Positions 1 through 10,188 are shown, counted from the first letter of the stretch. The stretch is DNA of 64,000 nt from an uncultured Thermanaerothrix sp. (GCF_938028735.1 NZ_CALIMF010000002.1:1-64000); one strand, 5' to 3'. Made by a program: numbers and translations. The notes: generated by a model not told the origin, from the letters alone.

Positions 1-784
1 CGATCCCCACCCCCCACTGTAAAAGGATCAGCGCCACCAGAACGCGTTCAAGGAGCAAGAAAGACCCTCTCCTTGCCCGAAGGGCTAACACCACTCCAAT
101 AATATACCCCCCGACCAGGACCGCAATTCCAGGATGGAAAACCCGCAACCGCAAAAAGAGATGGGCCGAGGGAGAGAAATCCTGGGCCAGGCCTTCATGT
201 AGGCTAGATGCTGGAAAAAGGGTATCTCCCAGAGCCGTAATCGCTCCACTGACTCCCAAGAGTCCCATTCCCAACCAAGCCCCTAGAAACAATACCCAAT
301 TGGAACGATCCCAGCGCCAGGACTGCCCCTCTGCCCATCCTGAAAACCACGCTGCTCCTGTTAGGGCAGCCAAGAGGAACAAGGTGTTAAGCAGATGTAA
401 TGACATTGCCCAGCCGCGTTCTAACGAGGTATTGTCGGCTACCAGTTCAAACAGTACTAACCCCGCCCCGATCAGGGCTTCGGTAAGGGTAAAAAATAGC
501 GAGGCATAGGCCGCAAAGCGGATCGGATGGCGACGAGAATAGAGCTTAATTGCCCCACCTACCAGGATGATCACCAAAAGCAGAGCCAAACCGCTGGTCA
601 CACGATGGGCGAATTCAATGAGAGTCTCAACCTGAGGCGAGCGCGGAAGCACCTCACCATTACATAATGGCCAATGCGAACCACAACCCGCCCCTGATCC
701 GGTAGCCCGTACATAAGCCCCCCACAGAATTACCAAAACGTTGTACGCCAGAACGCTCCAGGCAAAGCGGCTAAAACCTTTCAT
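1..784 (-). CDS. ctaA: Heme A synthase (CtaA/COX15 family), C-terminal part off the window edge
   Basis: Minus-strand reading frame from ATG at 784 is open to the window edge (not in the ORF track). It reads ...GCGSHWPLCNGEVLPRSPQVETLIEFAHRVTSGLALLLV..., typical of COX15/CtaA, with multiple TM segments. Confidence 0.85.
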   Translation of the reverse strand, partial: MKGFSRFAWSVLAYNVLVILWGAYVRATGSGAGCGSHWPLCNGEVLPRSPQVETLIEFAHRVTSGLALLLVIILVGGAIKLYSRRHPIRFAAYASLFFTLTEALIGAGLVLFELVADNTSLERGWAMSLHLLNTLFLLAALTGAAWFSGWAEGQSWRWDRSNWVLFLGAWLGMGLLGVSGAITALGDTLFPASSLHEGLAQDFSPSAHLFLRLRVFHPGIAVLVGGYIIGVVLALRARRGSFLLLERVLVALILLQWGVGI

Positions 785-882
785 AATCACCTTGCAAGAA
801 TTTATAAGTAGTGTCAAAGCGGTTGATAATATATCACAAAGTATACACATATTCACCCCCGAAAATCATCACATCCTCGCGC

Positions 883-911
883 TTGACACTGTCCTTGGCG
901 AAGGCTAAAAT
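883..911 (+). promoter_or_regulatory. Sigma70-like promoter upstream of the ferredoxin gene
   Basis: TTGACA (883-888), 17-nt spacer, TAAAAT (906-911). Confidence 0.5.
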
Positions 912-1016
912 CGTTTTTAGTTGGATAATCCCTTAACCCATCGCCGCTAGGGAAGGAATCGATTATCCACGTCTAATGCGTAGGGTTCACCTTCAATTTC
1001 AAGAAAGGAGGATCTC

Positions 1017-1430
1017 ATGAGCCATATTATCACCAGCCTCTGCCTGCGTGATGCAGGCTGCACCACTGTATGTCCTGTGGATTGCATCGTCCCCGGTAAA
1101 CCGGTTGAACAGTGGCCGTGGTACTACATTGACCCCGACACCTGCATTGATTGTGGGGCCTGTGTCCCCGAATGTCCTTTCGCCGCCATCTTTCCTGAGG
1201 ATGAGGTGCCTTCCGCCTACGTTGCTAAAGGTGGTGAGCGGCTCTCCATGCCTGTGGGCACACCCGGCTTTACTGAAGTTTACGATGGTGTGAATCACTT
1301 TGGTGAACCTGTTCATCTGGAAGCGACCCGCACCCTGAAACCAGGCGAAACGGTGGATCTCACCCCCGATATTGCCAAAAATTACGCGTACTTCAAAGAG
1401 GGGCCCGGCTACAGCGCCTTGGAGAAGTAA
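1017..1430 (+). CDS. Ferredoxin, probable 7Fe type ([3Fe-4S][4Fe-4S])
   Basis: Cys pattern C-x5-C-x3-CP-x2-C ... CIDCGACVPECP; RBS aaaggagga upstream of ATG. Confidence 0.9.
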   Translation: MSHIITSLCLRDAGCTTVCPVDCIVPGKPVEQWPWYYIDPDTCIDCGACVPECPFAAIFPEDEVPSAYVAKGGERLSMPVGTPGFTEVYDGVNHFGEPVHLEATRTLKPGETVDLTPDIAKNYAYFKEGPGYSALEK

Positions 1431-1449
1431 AAAAGGTGGGTCAACCAAC

Positions 1450-1484
1450 AAGAGGGAGTCGTCAAACGGCTTCCTCTTTTGTTC
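1450..1484 (+). terminator. Possible intrinsic terminator or attenuator between ferredoxin and fumC
   Basis: Imperfect hairpin AAGAGGGAGTCGTCAAACGGCTTCCTCTT followed by TTGTT. Confidence 0.4.
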
Positions 1485-1512
1485 ATCCCTATTTGCACCA
1501 AGGAGGTTCCCT

Positions 1513-2976
1513 TTGTCCGCTATGCAAGAGGTCTATCGCATCGAACGTGACTCCTTGGGGGAAGTTCGTGTGCCTGTTCAAGCCCTATATGGAGCACAGA
1601 CACAACGTGCTGTGGAGAACTTCCCCGTCTCCGGTCGCAGACCCTATCGAGCATTCATCTGGTCCATGGGACTAATCAAACGGGCTGCGGCAGAAGTTAA
1701 CAGCGCCCTTGGGTTGCTCGATTCCACCCGTGCCCAGGCGATCGTTCAGGCTGCCACTGAGGTCATGGAAGGACGCTGGGACGAACAGTTTGTGGTGGAT
1801 CCTTTCCAAGCCGGTGCCGGCACCAGCCACAACATGAACACCAACGAGGTCATCGCCAACCGTGCCACTATAATCCTAGGCGGCAATCTGGGTGAGTATC
1901 GTGTTCATCCCAACGACCACGTTAATATGTCCCAGTCCACCAATGACACCATCCCCACCGCCATTCGTTTAGGATGTTTATGGCGGCTGGATGAGTTGTT
2001 GCAAACGATTGACGAATTAGCCGGCGCCCTTCGCGAAAAGGCTGTGGCGTTTGATGATATCGTCAAATCCGGGCGTACCCACCTCCAAGATGCAGTTCCC
2101 GTGCGCTTGGGCCAAGAATTTGGCGCCTATGCACGAGCAGTTGAACGTGATCGTGAGCGCATTGAGCGTGCAGCCGAAGGGCTGCGGCGACTAGGCATCG
2201 GGGGCACCGCGACGGGTACTGGCCTGAATGCTCATCCGGAGTACCATCCTCGCATGGTGGCGCGTCTCTCCGAGATTAGTGGGCTACGCCTCTACACCTC
2301 GGACGATCTTTTTGAGTCCATGCAATCCATGGCAGACATGGCCGATTTCTCCGCTGCCATGCGCACCCTGGCGTTAACCCTAACCCGCATCGCCAACGAT
2401 ATCCGCCTGCTTTCCTCGGGGCCAACTACCGGTTTGGACGAGATTCGCCTACCGCCGGTCCAGCCCGGTTCTTCTATCATGCCCGGGAAGGTCAACCCCG
2501 TCCTGGCCGAGATGCTCAACATGGCCATGTACCACATCATCGGCCTGGATACAGCCGTAGCTCTGGCCTCTCAGGCAGGACAGCTTGAGCTCAATGTAAT
2601 GATGCCCATTATTGCACATGATCTCTTTGAAATGATGCATGTCATGATCGGCGCTGTGCGTGCCTTCACCCAGAAATGCGTGGTCGGCATCCAGGCTAAC
2701 CGGGAGAAAGCCGAAGGATGGTTGGCTCGCAACCCCATCCTGGTGACTGCTCTCAATCCCTTGATCGGCTATATGGCGGGTGCCGCGCTAGTCAAGGAGG
2801 CACTGAGCCGTAATCTGACCATTCAAGAAGTGGCTCTAGAGAAGGCGCGTAAGGGAGAACTGCACCACAAAGACACTGGTCTCGCCTTAAGCGAGGAAGA
2901 TATTCGAGCGGTGTTCCGCGATCTACGGCGCTTGACCGAAGGAGGGCTTGTGGGGGGTGGCGGGGGCGGGGGTTAA
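1513..2976 (+). CDS. fumC: Class II fumarate hydratase
   Basis: [11 protein letters not shown] signature and [12 protein letters not shown]. The ORF is open from 1372, but aaggagg at 1500-1506 fits an in-frame TTG at 1513 (ATG at 1522 is the alternative). Polyglycine C-terminus. Confidence 0.92.
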   Translation: MSAMQEVYRIERDSLGEVRVPVQALYGAQTQRAVENFPVSGRRPYRAFIWSMGLIKRAAAEVNSALGLLDSTRAQAIVQAATEVMEGRWDEQFVVDPFQAGAGTSHNMNTNEVIANRATIILGGNLGEYRVHPNDHVNMSQSTNDTIPTAIRLGCLWRLDELLQTIDELAGALREKAVAFDDIVKSGRTHLQDAVPVRLGQEFGAYARAVERDRERIERAAEGLRRLGIGGTATGTGLNAHPEYHPRMVARLSEISGLRLYTSDDLFESMQSMADMADFSAAMRTLALTLTRIANDIRLLSSGPTTGLDEIRLPPVQPGSSIMPGKVNPVLAEMLNMAMYHIIGLDTAVALASQAGQLELNVMMPIIAHDLFEMMHVMIGAVRAFTQKCVVGIQANREKAEGWLARNPILVTALNPLIGYMAGAALVKEALSRNLTIQEVALEKARKGELHHKDTGLALSEEDIRAVFRDLRRLTEGGLVGGGGGGG

Positions 2977-3716
2977 ACCCTTTCCCCCGCATACAAGGCA
3001 GCCCCAATAATTCCCGCCAAGTTTTGGAGTTGGGCGGGCACAATACGGGTACGTAGAGAGAGCAAGGGCAGGAATTTGTCTGCCTGCTTGCTCAGCCCGC
3101 CCCCCACAATAAACAAATCGGGCCAGAAAAGATTCTCCATCTCATTAAGGAATTCCTGCAAGCGTTTAGCGTATTTCTTCCAGGTCAATTTTTTGCGCTT
3201 ACGGGCAGCATCCGAAGCACGCCATTCCGCATCTTTGCCGCGAATTTTGAGATGTCCAAATTCTGTATTCGGCACCAGGTGCCCATCGGTAAAAATTGCG
3301 GAGCCAATTCCCGTGCCCAGCGTGAGCATGATCACTACTCCCCGCGAATTCTCCCGCCCCACCCCAAAACGCATTTCAGCAATCCCAGCCGCATCGGCAT
3401 CATTGAGCGTATAAGTAGGGCAACCGGTTGCTTCACTCAGCAAGCGGTTAACATCGGTGCCAATCCAGTTCTTATGCACGTTGGCCGCTGTCAGGGCAAC
3501 CCCTTGATGGACGACAGCCGGAAAACCACAGCCTATCACCCCGTTCCAGCGCAGAGAACGCACCAAATCCGCCACGACCTCTGCCACAGCCTCGGGCTTG
3601 GCCTGATCGGGTGTTGGCAGACGCACTCGCTCGGTGAGTAATTCCCCACTCTCCAGGTTAACCACCGCCCCTTTGATCCCGCTCCCGCCAATATCAATTC
3701 CCAAGGCCGTTTTCAT
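2973..3716 (-). CDS. ppgK: ROK-type polyphosphate glucokinase
   Basis: [30 protein letters not shown] and [18 protein letters not shown], as in the PPGK family. Confidence 0.85.
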   Translation of the reverse strand: MKTALGIDIGGSGIKGAVVNLESGELLTERVRLPTPDQAKPEAVAEVVADLVRSLRWNGVIGCGFPAVVHQGVALTAANVHKNWIGTDVNRLLSEATGCPTYTLNDADAAGIAEMRFGVGRENSRGVVIMLTLGTGIGSAIFTDGHLVPNTEFGHLKIRGKDAEWRASDAARKRKKLTWKKYAKRLQEFLNEMENLFWPDLFIVGGGLSKQADKFLPLLSLRTRIVPAQLQNLAGIIGAALYAGERV

Positions 3717-3740
3717 GATTCACCTCCGCCCCAATTTATC

Positions 3741-4883
3741 TCACTGACATGCATTGGATAAATGTTCATTATAAGTCTCCGCAAAAATATGGCGTCCTGA
3801 CTGATCACAACGTGCCCGGAAGTAATAATAGGGCGTTTGAGCCGGATGGGCCACAGACTGCAACGCATCCAGCCCAGGGTTACAAATAGGTGTTGGGGGC
3901 AACCCCGAATAGATATAAGTATTATAGGGGGAATCAGCCCTTAAGTCGTCTGCAGATAGCGGATTTTTCCACCAGGTCTGCGCACGAGCATCATACCCCA
4001 AGGCATATTGCACTGTCGGATCGCTATCTAATTTCATGCCTGCCTTAAGGCGATTGAGAAATACTGAGGCGATTAATGGGTATTCTTCCTTAACAACCCC
4101 CTCCCGCTCCACAATAGACGCTAAGATAATCCCCTGATACAGAGTTAGGCCTTGTTGCATAAACCCCGTGCGAATCTCGGGGGTAAGTGTTTGTGCAAAG
4201 CGCTCCAGCATTTGCTCAATAATCTGCTGAACAGGCGCGTCTCGCCGAAAGGTATAGGTGCCTGGCATCAGAAATCCTTCCAACATCTGCGGATGTTCGA
4301 GAGATTCGAGCACTGGTAAAGCAGGCGGATTGCGCACCATATCTAAAAACTCCATCTCATTATCCAGCAATCCCGAAAGACGCAGCACTTGGGCAATTTC
4401 CTCAGCACGCCAACCCGCTAGGATGGTAACCGTCACCTCAAAGCGCCCACCCTTTTGGAGAGCATAAGCCACTTGAATCGCATCCATGGTGGGTGAAAGT
4501 TCGTACTGTCCCGCTTGAATGCCTTTGTCCAATCCCGAGTAAATTAGAAATGTGCGAAAGGTCTCAGCATCACGAATGATCCCGACCTGCTCAAGGCGTT
4601 GGATGACAGAAAGGGCTGATTCCCCCTCATTTACCGTGAAAAGCAGCCCAGATACCCCTTGAGCACTCGAGGGTGCAGACAACTGCGACTCGTTCAGAAA
4701 CAATATCCAGGCTAGATACTTTCGTTCGGGCCAAGAAAGATGTGTAGCTGGGGGACCCAATCGGTCGGCGACTTGCTGGGGAACATCCACCAACACAACT
4801 AACCCCACCAGTGCGAATAAACATCCCAGTAGCAGAAAAATGAAAAGCCCTAAACGAAAAGGTTGTTTCCTGTGCGAAGTCAT
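3741..4883 (-). CDS. mltG: Endolytic murein transglycosylase MltG (YceG-like)
   Basis: N-terminal TM; ASIVEREGVVKEEYPLIASVFLNRLKAGMKLDSDPTVQYALG and SPYNTYIYSGLPPTPICNPG motifs. Confidence 0.93.
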   Translation of the reverse strand: MTSHRKQPFRLGLFIFLLLGCLFALVGLVVLVDVPQQVADRLGPPATHLSWPERKYLAWILFLNESQLSAPSSAQGVSGLLFTVNEGESALSVIQRLEQVGIIRDAETFRTFLIYSGLDKGIQAGQYELSPTMDAIQVAYALQKGGRFEVTVTILAGWRAEEIAQVLRLSGLLDNEMEFLDMVRNPPALPVLESLEHPQMLEGFLMPGTYTFRRDAPVQQIIEQMLERFAQTLTPEIRTGFMQQGLTLYQGIILASIVEREGVVKEEYPLIASVFLNRLKAGMKLDSDPTVQYALGYDARAQTWWKNPLSADDLRADSPYNTYIYSGLPPTPICNPGLDALQSVAHPAQTPYYYFRARCDQSGRHIFAETYNEHLSNACQ

Positions 4884-5347
4884 ACAAATTGATCTCCTTG
4901 TTTAGAGCTACCCTTGCCGGAAAGATCTTTCTTCAAGGTGGCTTGGGTATCTAGGAAATCTTGGAGAATGATAGCAGCCGCTCGATGATCTAATGGCTCA
5001 CGTCGCTTCTTACGAGAATGTCCCATCTCACGCAATAGGGCTTGAACCCGCTGAGTGCTTCCGCTTTCATCCCAGGTAGCGACAGGGATAGGGGTAATGT
5101 TACGAATGGCTTCAGCCAGCCGTAGCGCACGCCGCGCGGCAGGGCCTATCTCTATGCCCAAGTCATAAGGAACGCCAACGACAATCAGACCCACCTCCAT
5201 GGATTCGGCCAAAGCCACAATCTCGCGCGCATCCTCGTCCCGTGAAACGTGGTCAAGAATCGTCAACGGTCGAGCAACAACTCCGTTCGGATCACTGATG
5301 GCAAGACCAATGCGCTTTTCGCCCGGATCAACACACAGCACACGCAT
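4880..5347 (-). CDS. ruvX: Putative Holliday junction resolvase / pre-16S rRNA nuclease
   Basis: LCVDPGEKRIGLAISDPNG...VVGVPYDLG...DESGSTQ; ATGA overlap with mltG. Confidence 0.88.
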   Translation of the reverse strand: MRVLCVDPGEKRIGLAISDPNGVVARPLTILDHVSRDEDAREIVALAESMEVGLIVVGVPYDLGIEIGPAARRALRLAEAIRNITPIPVATWDESGSTQRVQALLREMGHSRKKRREPLDHRAAAIILQDFLDTQATLKKDLSGKGSSKQGDQFV

Positions 5348-5356
5348 CGCCGAGTT

Positions 5357-6868
5357 TTACCTCAAGACAACCTGGATTCGCCAGGGTAAAAATGGAAAAC
5401 GTCCCCACCATGCTGGCGTCAGTGCAATCTGGGTCACTTTTCCTCCCTTTATGAGCGGATTCAAAATTTCCTCGGTCTCTTCTACAGGTTTGCCCACTAG
5501 TAGCTGAGTTATATCATCGGTTCGGATCGAGGGAATCAGCCACCAGCTTCCCCGCAATCTCAATCCCACGGAATCGGTTTTTGCAATTGCGCGTTCCTCG
5601 AGGCGTTCAACTCTCACCTCGTCGCCCAATGCCCGATATTCACTGGGAATCTGCACCCTAAGCATTGCCCGAGTTAGATCCTCTAAATCATTTTGCCTGA
5701 CCACACACCCACGATAACGAGCTTTCATCCGTACCTGGAACCGATTAGCAGGCTGCCCCACATTGGGGAAAACATGCTCTTCTAAAATCTCCTGCAATTG
5801 CACGGTAGATGCCACAAGAATCTCGTCTGCTTCCAACCTCTCTTCCATTATCCTAATGGCCTCACGTGGCTGAACGATCAACACCCGCTCACGAGCCCGC
5901 TGCAAGTCCATTTCACTCACCACTGTTACGGTGGATTCGGTTCCACCAAGGGCGGGTGTGGGGTTAGAAAGACGTATAACTAGGCCTAAAGCCCCCTCAG
6001 CTTCCCAGGTGACGCCAGCAGGCACATTTCCACCACTCCCCGCCTGAATCGCCTGTACCGGAACCGAAGCAGACTGACCGATCCCAGCTGGGAGAACCAC
6101 CTCTTCCAAGGCCTCGAAGCGCACCGGCTGCGTTCCGATTGCTACAAAGGGGCTTCCTTTTGGGATGAGATGAGAAACATCGGTCAGGTTTTGGGCTATA
6201 AGGGTAGCCCGAGCATAAGTCGCAGGCCACGGAGCTATCCCGCTGGCAGTTTCCTCTACCTGAGAATCAACCTCGGCATCTACTTCTTTACAGGGCACCA
6301 CACCGCTCATCTGCACAACTCGTGTCTGAGGTGAGAGACGAACATACATCTCCACTTGTTGCTCACGCTTAGGTAACTCGATCTCAAGAATGGCGCTAGG
6401 TAAAAGCAACGCCATTAATACCAGAACAGCCCCCACGCCCAGCAAGAAGAACCCCACGCGCCGCCCCACTGAAAGGGGCTTAGGAGTTATCGCAAGAAGC
6501 AAAGCCCGGGCTTCTTCCCTTTGACGTCGAACGGATTGGAGTCGCGCAGAAAGCCAGGCATGGCTCAAAAGAAACGATGTCCTGTGGCGCCGCCAACGTC
6601 CTTTTTGGGCTGCTTCCACAGTCCTAAAAACAGGAATACCCACCTCCCTACACAACCGGGCAGTTTCAGGATCCCGATTAACGACTGCGAGCAGAGCACC
6701 TAAACTTTGAGCATGATGCTGTAAGCGTACCCAATCTAGACGGGTAAACCGAGGGGAACGCTTCAGCGGCAGGATCAGGATGATGCGTTGAGCTTGCGCC
6801 CAGGCCATTTTATCCCCCACTGAAATCACGTCATCATAAGGTTCAACCCGAATCATATAGGTCTTCAT
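5357..6868 (-). CDS. Membrane-anchored protein resembling baseplate J/gp47-like family
   Basis: Central TM (GFFLLGVGAVLVLMALLLPSAILEIELP), then a region of the VPVQAIQAGSGGNVPAGV type typical of the Baseplate_J fold; N-terminal nucleotide-binding-like region. Confidence 0.6.
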   Translation of the reverse strand: MKTYMIRVEPYDDVISVGDKMAWAQAQRIILILPLKRSPRFTRLDWVRLQHHAQSLGALLAVVNRDPETARLCREVGIPVFRTVEAAQKGRWRRHRTSFLLSHAWLSARLQSVRRQREEARALLLAITPKPLSVGRRVGFFLLGVGAVLVLMALLLPSAILEIELPKREQQVEMYVRLSPQTRVVQMSGVVPCKEVDAEVDSQVEETASGIAPWPATYARATLIAQNLTDVSHLIPKGSPFVAIGTQPVRFEALEEVVLPAGIGQSASVPVQAIQAGSGGNVPAGVTWEAEGALGLVIRLSNPTPALGGTESTVTVVSEMDLQRARERVLIVQPREAIRIMEERLEADEILVASTVQLQEILEEHVFPNVGQPANRFQVRMKARYRGCVVRQNDLEDLTRAMLRVQIPSEYRALGDEVRVERLEERAIAKTDSVGLRLRGSWWLIPSIRTDDITQLLVGKPVEETEEILNPLIKGGKVTQIALTPAWWGRFPFLPWRIQVVLR

Positions 6869-6903
6869 ACTTGGTTATTATAACAATCCCGCGGCTGGCG
6901 TTG

Positions 6904-7479
6904 TCATCGCGAAACCCTTTGAAGGCGCTCGATTTCCAGCGGAGAAAGAAAACGCCACTGACCCGGCAACAAACCTTCCAAAGTAATAGGCCCGACAGCT
7001 ACGCGGACAAGACGCAACGTGGGGAATCCTACAGCCGCAGTCATGTGGCGAATCTGACGCTTCATCCCTTCAAAAAGCACTATACGTAACCAGCTGGTAG
7101 GCCCATGAGGCGTCACCGGCTTCTGGCGCGGGGGCAGGGCTGGTTCCGGGATCACTACCACTTGGCAACGCTGCGTTCGCCGACCTTTGACAACCACCCC
7201 GCGCTGCAAGGCAGCTACCGCCTCGGGGGTAATAATCCCCTCAACTTGCACTAGATACGTCTTAGGTACATGATGACGTGGATGGGTCAAACGATGGATC
7301 AGATCACCGTCATTGGAGAGAAGAAGCAAACCCTCACTATCTAGATCCAGACGTCCCACCGGATAAACATCTGGCACATGGATGTAATCTTTCAAGGTGG
7401 AGCGGCCGGCTGTATCGGTAAAGGCGCTCAACACACCATCCGGTTTGTAAAACGCAATGACTACACAGGGCTTTGACAT
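6904..7479 (-). CDS. Pseudouridine synthase (RsuA/RluE-like)
   Basis: YPVGRLDLDSEGLLLLSNDGDL, KTYLVQVEG, EGMKRQIRHMTAAVGFPTLRLVRV. Start placed at the internal Met (7479). Confidence 0.88.
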   Translation of the reverse strand: MSKPCVVIAFYKPDGVLSAFTDTAGRSTLKDYIHVPDVYPVGRLDLDSEGLLLLSNDGDLIHRLTHPRHHVPKTYLVQVEGIITPEAVAALQRGVVVKGRRTQRCQVVVIPEPALPPRQKPVTPHGPTSWLRIVLFEGMKRQIRHMTAAVGFPTLRLVRVAVGPITLEGLLPGQWRFLSPLEIERLQRVSR

Positions 7480-7560
7480 CAGTAGAGAGTGGCCTCTTGA
7501 GGAGATCTGCCCCAATTTTAGACTATAATTCCCGATAATATGATCCCTGAGGAGACTCTC

Positions 7561-8397
7561 GTGCCTAAAGCAATTTTTCTGATATTGGGCTTATTACTGA
7601 TCACAGGCCTGGCCTGCAATCTGCCGGTAAGCACTTTACGTGCTACTCCGGACGAGATTGGAACCCAGGTGGCCCAAACCCTAACCCAGCATGCCTTGCA
7701 ACCCATTTCCACGCCATCTTCTCCGCCCGCACCGCCTCCTAATACCCCTTTCCCATCACCCACCCCAACCTCAGAAACGTCACCAACCCTTACACCCGCA
7801 TCAGCCGAAGATCCTCGCATAATCTTGGGGGCTCCCATTTATGTGGATACCCTGGATAGTGGCCGCTCATTTGGGCTTGAGGGTAAAATTTACGAGGACG
7901 AGAACACATTAATTCGCGTTCAAAACGGCTCCATGATTCTGACCAGTAAATATGCCACTGGGTATCATGGTTGGCGAACAGGGGGGCGTAAGCTTCAGAA
8001 TGGTTACGTAGAAGGGCTCTTCCGCACAGGAGATTGCAATGGACAGGATACTTACGGGCTTATCGTTCGCTCGCCAGATTTTATCCAGGGATACTGGTTC
8101 ACGCTTACTTGTGATGGACAGTATGGATTCGGATACTGGAATGGCGAAAAATATGTTAACCTCCTCAGCCAGAAAGACGATCGCTCTATTCTGCACACTG
8201 GGTCTCAGCAAACCAATCGCATTGGGGTGTGGATGAAAGATAGCATCTATCGCCTTTTCGTCAATGGAGCCTTCATGAATGAAATCAGCGATGACCAATT
8301 TATTGTTGAGGGGTATACCGGTGCCGTCATTGCAGCTCACAGCACACCTGGTTTCACCGTGTTTCTTGACGAAATTTCCTACTGGAATCTGCCCTAG
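7561..8397 (+). CDS. Lipoprotein with Pro/Thr-rich linker and LamG/DUF1080-like beta-sandwich domain
   Basis: Lipobox LITGLAC; GTG start at 7561 with GGAG 7 nt upstream (ORF track starts at ATG 7540). Confidence 0.65.
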   Translation: MPKAIFLILGLLLITGLACNLPVSTLRATPDEIGTQVAQTLTQHALQPISTPSSPPAPPPNTPFPSPTPTSETSPTLTPASAEDPRIILGAPIYVDTLDSGRSFGLEGKIYEDENTLIRVQNGSMILTSKYATGYHGWRTGGRKLQNGYVEGLFRTGDCNGQDTYGLIVRSPDFIQGYWFTLTCDGQYGFGYWNGEKYVNLLSQKDDRSILHTGSQQTNRIGVWMKDSIYRLFVNGAFMNEISDDQFIVEGYTGAVIAAHSTPGFTVFLDEISYWNLP

Positions 8398-8401
8398 CAC
8401 C

Positions 8402-8974
8402 ATGAATGAGATGACTTACCGCAATCAGATTAGAGAATTTGCACGACGACAAATTGAAAAGCGCCCCGTGTACCTGGATACAGAAACCACTGGCCTAGAT
8501 AAAAACGCCGAGATTGTTGAAGTTGCCGTAGTGGAGTATGATGGAAGTCTTTTGTTTCAGTCTCTGGTCCGTCCTTCTCGCCCCATCCCTCCAGAAGTCA
8601 TCGCGGTTCACGGGATTCGAGACGAGGAAGTGAAAACCGCTCCGCCCTGGCCAGTGGTGTGGAACACTTTACGCCCTCTAATAAGAGATCGATTGGTTGC
8701 TGCTTACAATGCTGACTTTGATCGCCGCATAATGGAACAATCCCTCACGCGCTATGGCCTCAGATGGCAGGATACCCTCAGCACCTTGGATATTATGCAG
8801 GTTTTTGCTGAGTTCCGTGGAGAGTGGGATCCCGCTCGGCGCGCCTACCGTTACTTTAAACTGGAAGAAGCGGGACGCTATCTGGGCATCCCGCTTCCTA
8901 ACAGCCACCGCGCTTTCGATGATGCTCTACTGGCGCGCGCCGTTCTCCATGCAATTGCTGGGTTGCCTTACTGA
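8402..8974 (+). CDS. DnaQ-like 3'-5' exonuclease
   Basis: YLDTETTGLDKNAEIVEVAVVE, YNADFDRRIM, SHRAFDDALLARAV (ExoI/II/III motifs). Confidence 0.88.
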   Translation: MNEMTYRNQIREFARRQIEKRPVYLDTETTGLDKNAEIVEVAVVEYDGSLLFQSLVRPSRPIPPEVIAVHGIRDEEVKTAPPWPVVWNTLRPLIRDRLVAAYNADFDRRIMEQSLTRYGLRWQDTLSTLDIMQVFAEFRGEWDPARRAYRYFKLEEAGRYLGIPLPNSHRAFDDALLARAVLHAIAGLPY

Positions 8975-8985
8975 ACCCAATCCTT

Positions 8986-9666
8986 TCAATCTGACGATCG
9001 CTTGGGAATTTTGGGGATCAACCAATCCAGGAAGGCGCCTTCGCTCCGGGTCTGAAGCAGAACTTTTCCCGGCCCGGTCAGATCCACCACAAGTCCCTCA
9101 CCACCGAACAGGGTGGATTTTAATCCCCCTACTGTTCGGACGTGGAAGCCAATGTTCTCCTTGAAAGCCACCAGGTGTCCGGTATCTACTGTGTAGGTCT
9201 CACCTGCCTTGAGATCCAGTTCGTGCATAGCACCATAACTGGATAACAGAAGCACACCGCTCCCGCTACACCGAAGCATGATGAGACCTTCCCCGCCAAA
9301 AAAGGTTCGCGCTCCCGACCACTTGGTATCGGTTTGTACTCCCTCGCTAGAGGCCATAAATGAACCCGATTGTACCAGATAGGTTTCATTGTTGAGGGAC
9401 AACATAAAGACATCACCGGGAAGGGTAGGGGCGAGCAGGAGCTCCCCACCTTGGGAAGGAGCTCGGAAGGTGTTGACAAAGAACGACTCCCCTCCTAACA
9501 CAGAACGGCTCAAGGACTTTAGGAACCCCCCGCGCATTTTGGTCTCCAACTGAACCCCCGCCGACATCCCCACCATGGCTCCGGTTTCGGCTAGCAAGGC
9601 TTCATTAGGCGCAAGCTTCACCCGGGCTACTGAGTAAGATGGACGATATAAAATTTCCACTTCCAT
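8986..9666 (-). CDS. AIM24/TIGR00266 family protein
   Basis: PSYSVARVKLAPNEALLAETGAMVGMS...GGLKSTLFGGEGLVVDLTGPGKVLLQTRS. Confidence 0.88.
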   Translation of the reverse strand: MEVEILYRPSYSVARVKLAPNEALLAETGAMVGMSAGVQLETKMRGGFLKSLSRSVLGGESFFVNTFRAPSQGGELLLAPTLPGDVFMLSLNNETYLVQSGSFMASSEGVQTDTKWSGARTFFGGEGLIMLRCSGSGVLLLSSYGAMHELDLKAGETYTVDTGHLVAFKENIGFHVRTVGGLKSTLFGGEGLVVDLTGPGKVLLQTRSEGAFLDWLIPKIPKRSSD

Positions 9667-9809
9667 GCGTCTCCTCCAAGAACTAAGAATTAGCAGATCA
9701 ACACTTCAATGATTGTAGCACACCCCTTCATTCTTCAAACACCCTTTCCGAATCCCAGGATTCATAGTAAACTAAGGCTCGCCAAAGCAGACCTCATGGC
9801 TGCTTTCCA

Positions 9810-9832
9810 CCCTTCGTCTTAAAGACGAAGGG
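9810..9832 (+). promoter_or_regulatory. Hairpin in the rpsF leader
   Basis: CCCTTCGTCT TAA AGACGAAGGG, 10-bp perfect stem with no following T tract; a second hairpin AAAGCAG-N9-CTGCTTT lies at 9784-9806. Confidence 0.55.
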
Positions 9833-9867
9833 CAAACCCAAGGAAAGTAAGGAGGAATAACTTTTAC

Positions 9868-10152
9868 ATGCGAGCGTACGAATTGGTTTTCATTGTCCAG
9901 CCCGAACTGGACGAAGCGGCCCTTCAGGGCGTGATCGAAAAGGTCAAGGGGTGGATAACCGAAGCAGGCGGAACCATCAATAAAATCGACTTATGGGGCA
10001 AACGCCGTTTGGCCTATCCGATTCGCAAACGCCACGAAGGCCACTATGTGCTCCTCGAGATGCAAATGCCCCCCACCTACAGCGCCGAACTCGAGCGCAA
10101 CCTACGCTATTTTGAACCCGTTATGCGCTTTCTAATTGTCAACCGTGCCTAA
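9868..10152 (+). CDS. rpsF: 30S ribosomal protein S6
   Basis: MRAYELVFIVQPELDE...WGKRRLAYPIRKRHEGHYVLLEM; RBS ggagg. Confidence 0.96.
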   Translation: MRAYELVFIVQPELDEAALQGVIEKVKGWITEAGGTINKIDLWGKRRLAYPIRKRHEGHYVLLEMQMPPTYSAELERNLRYFEPVMRFLIVNRA

Positions 10153-10188
10153 AACAGATTTGCAGGGGAATCTCAGCGGAGTGTAGAA

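Noticed and set aside
999-1451. 150-aa minus-strand ORF over the ferredoxin gene
   Set aside because: Pure antisense of a clearly conserved ferredoxin; no recognisable domain or RBS.
5357-6868. Prophage or tailocin remnant based on the baseplate-J-like protein
   Set aside because: No other tail, capsid, integrase or lysis gene nearby; neighbours are ordinary core genes.
7909-8403. 164-aa minus-strand ORF
   Set aside because: Antisense to the LamG-like lipoprotein; no domain signal.
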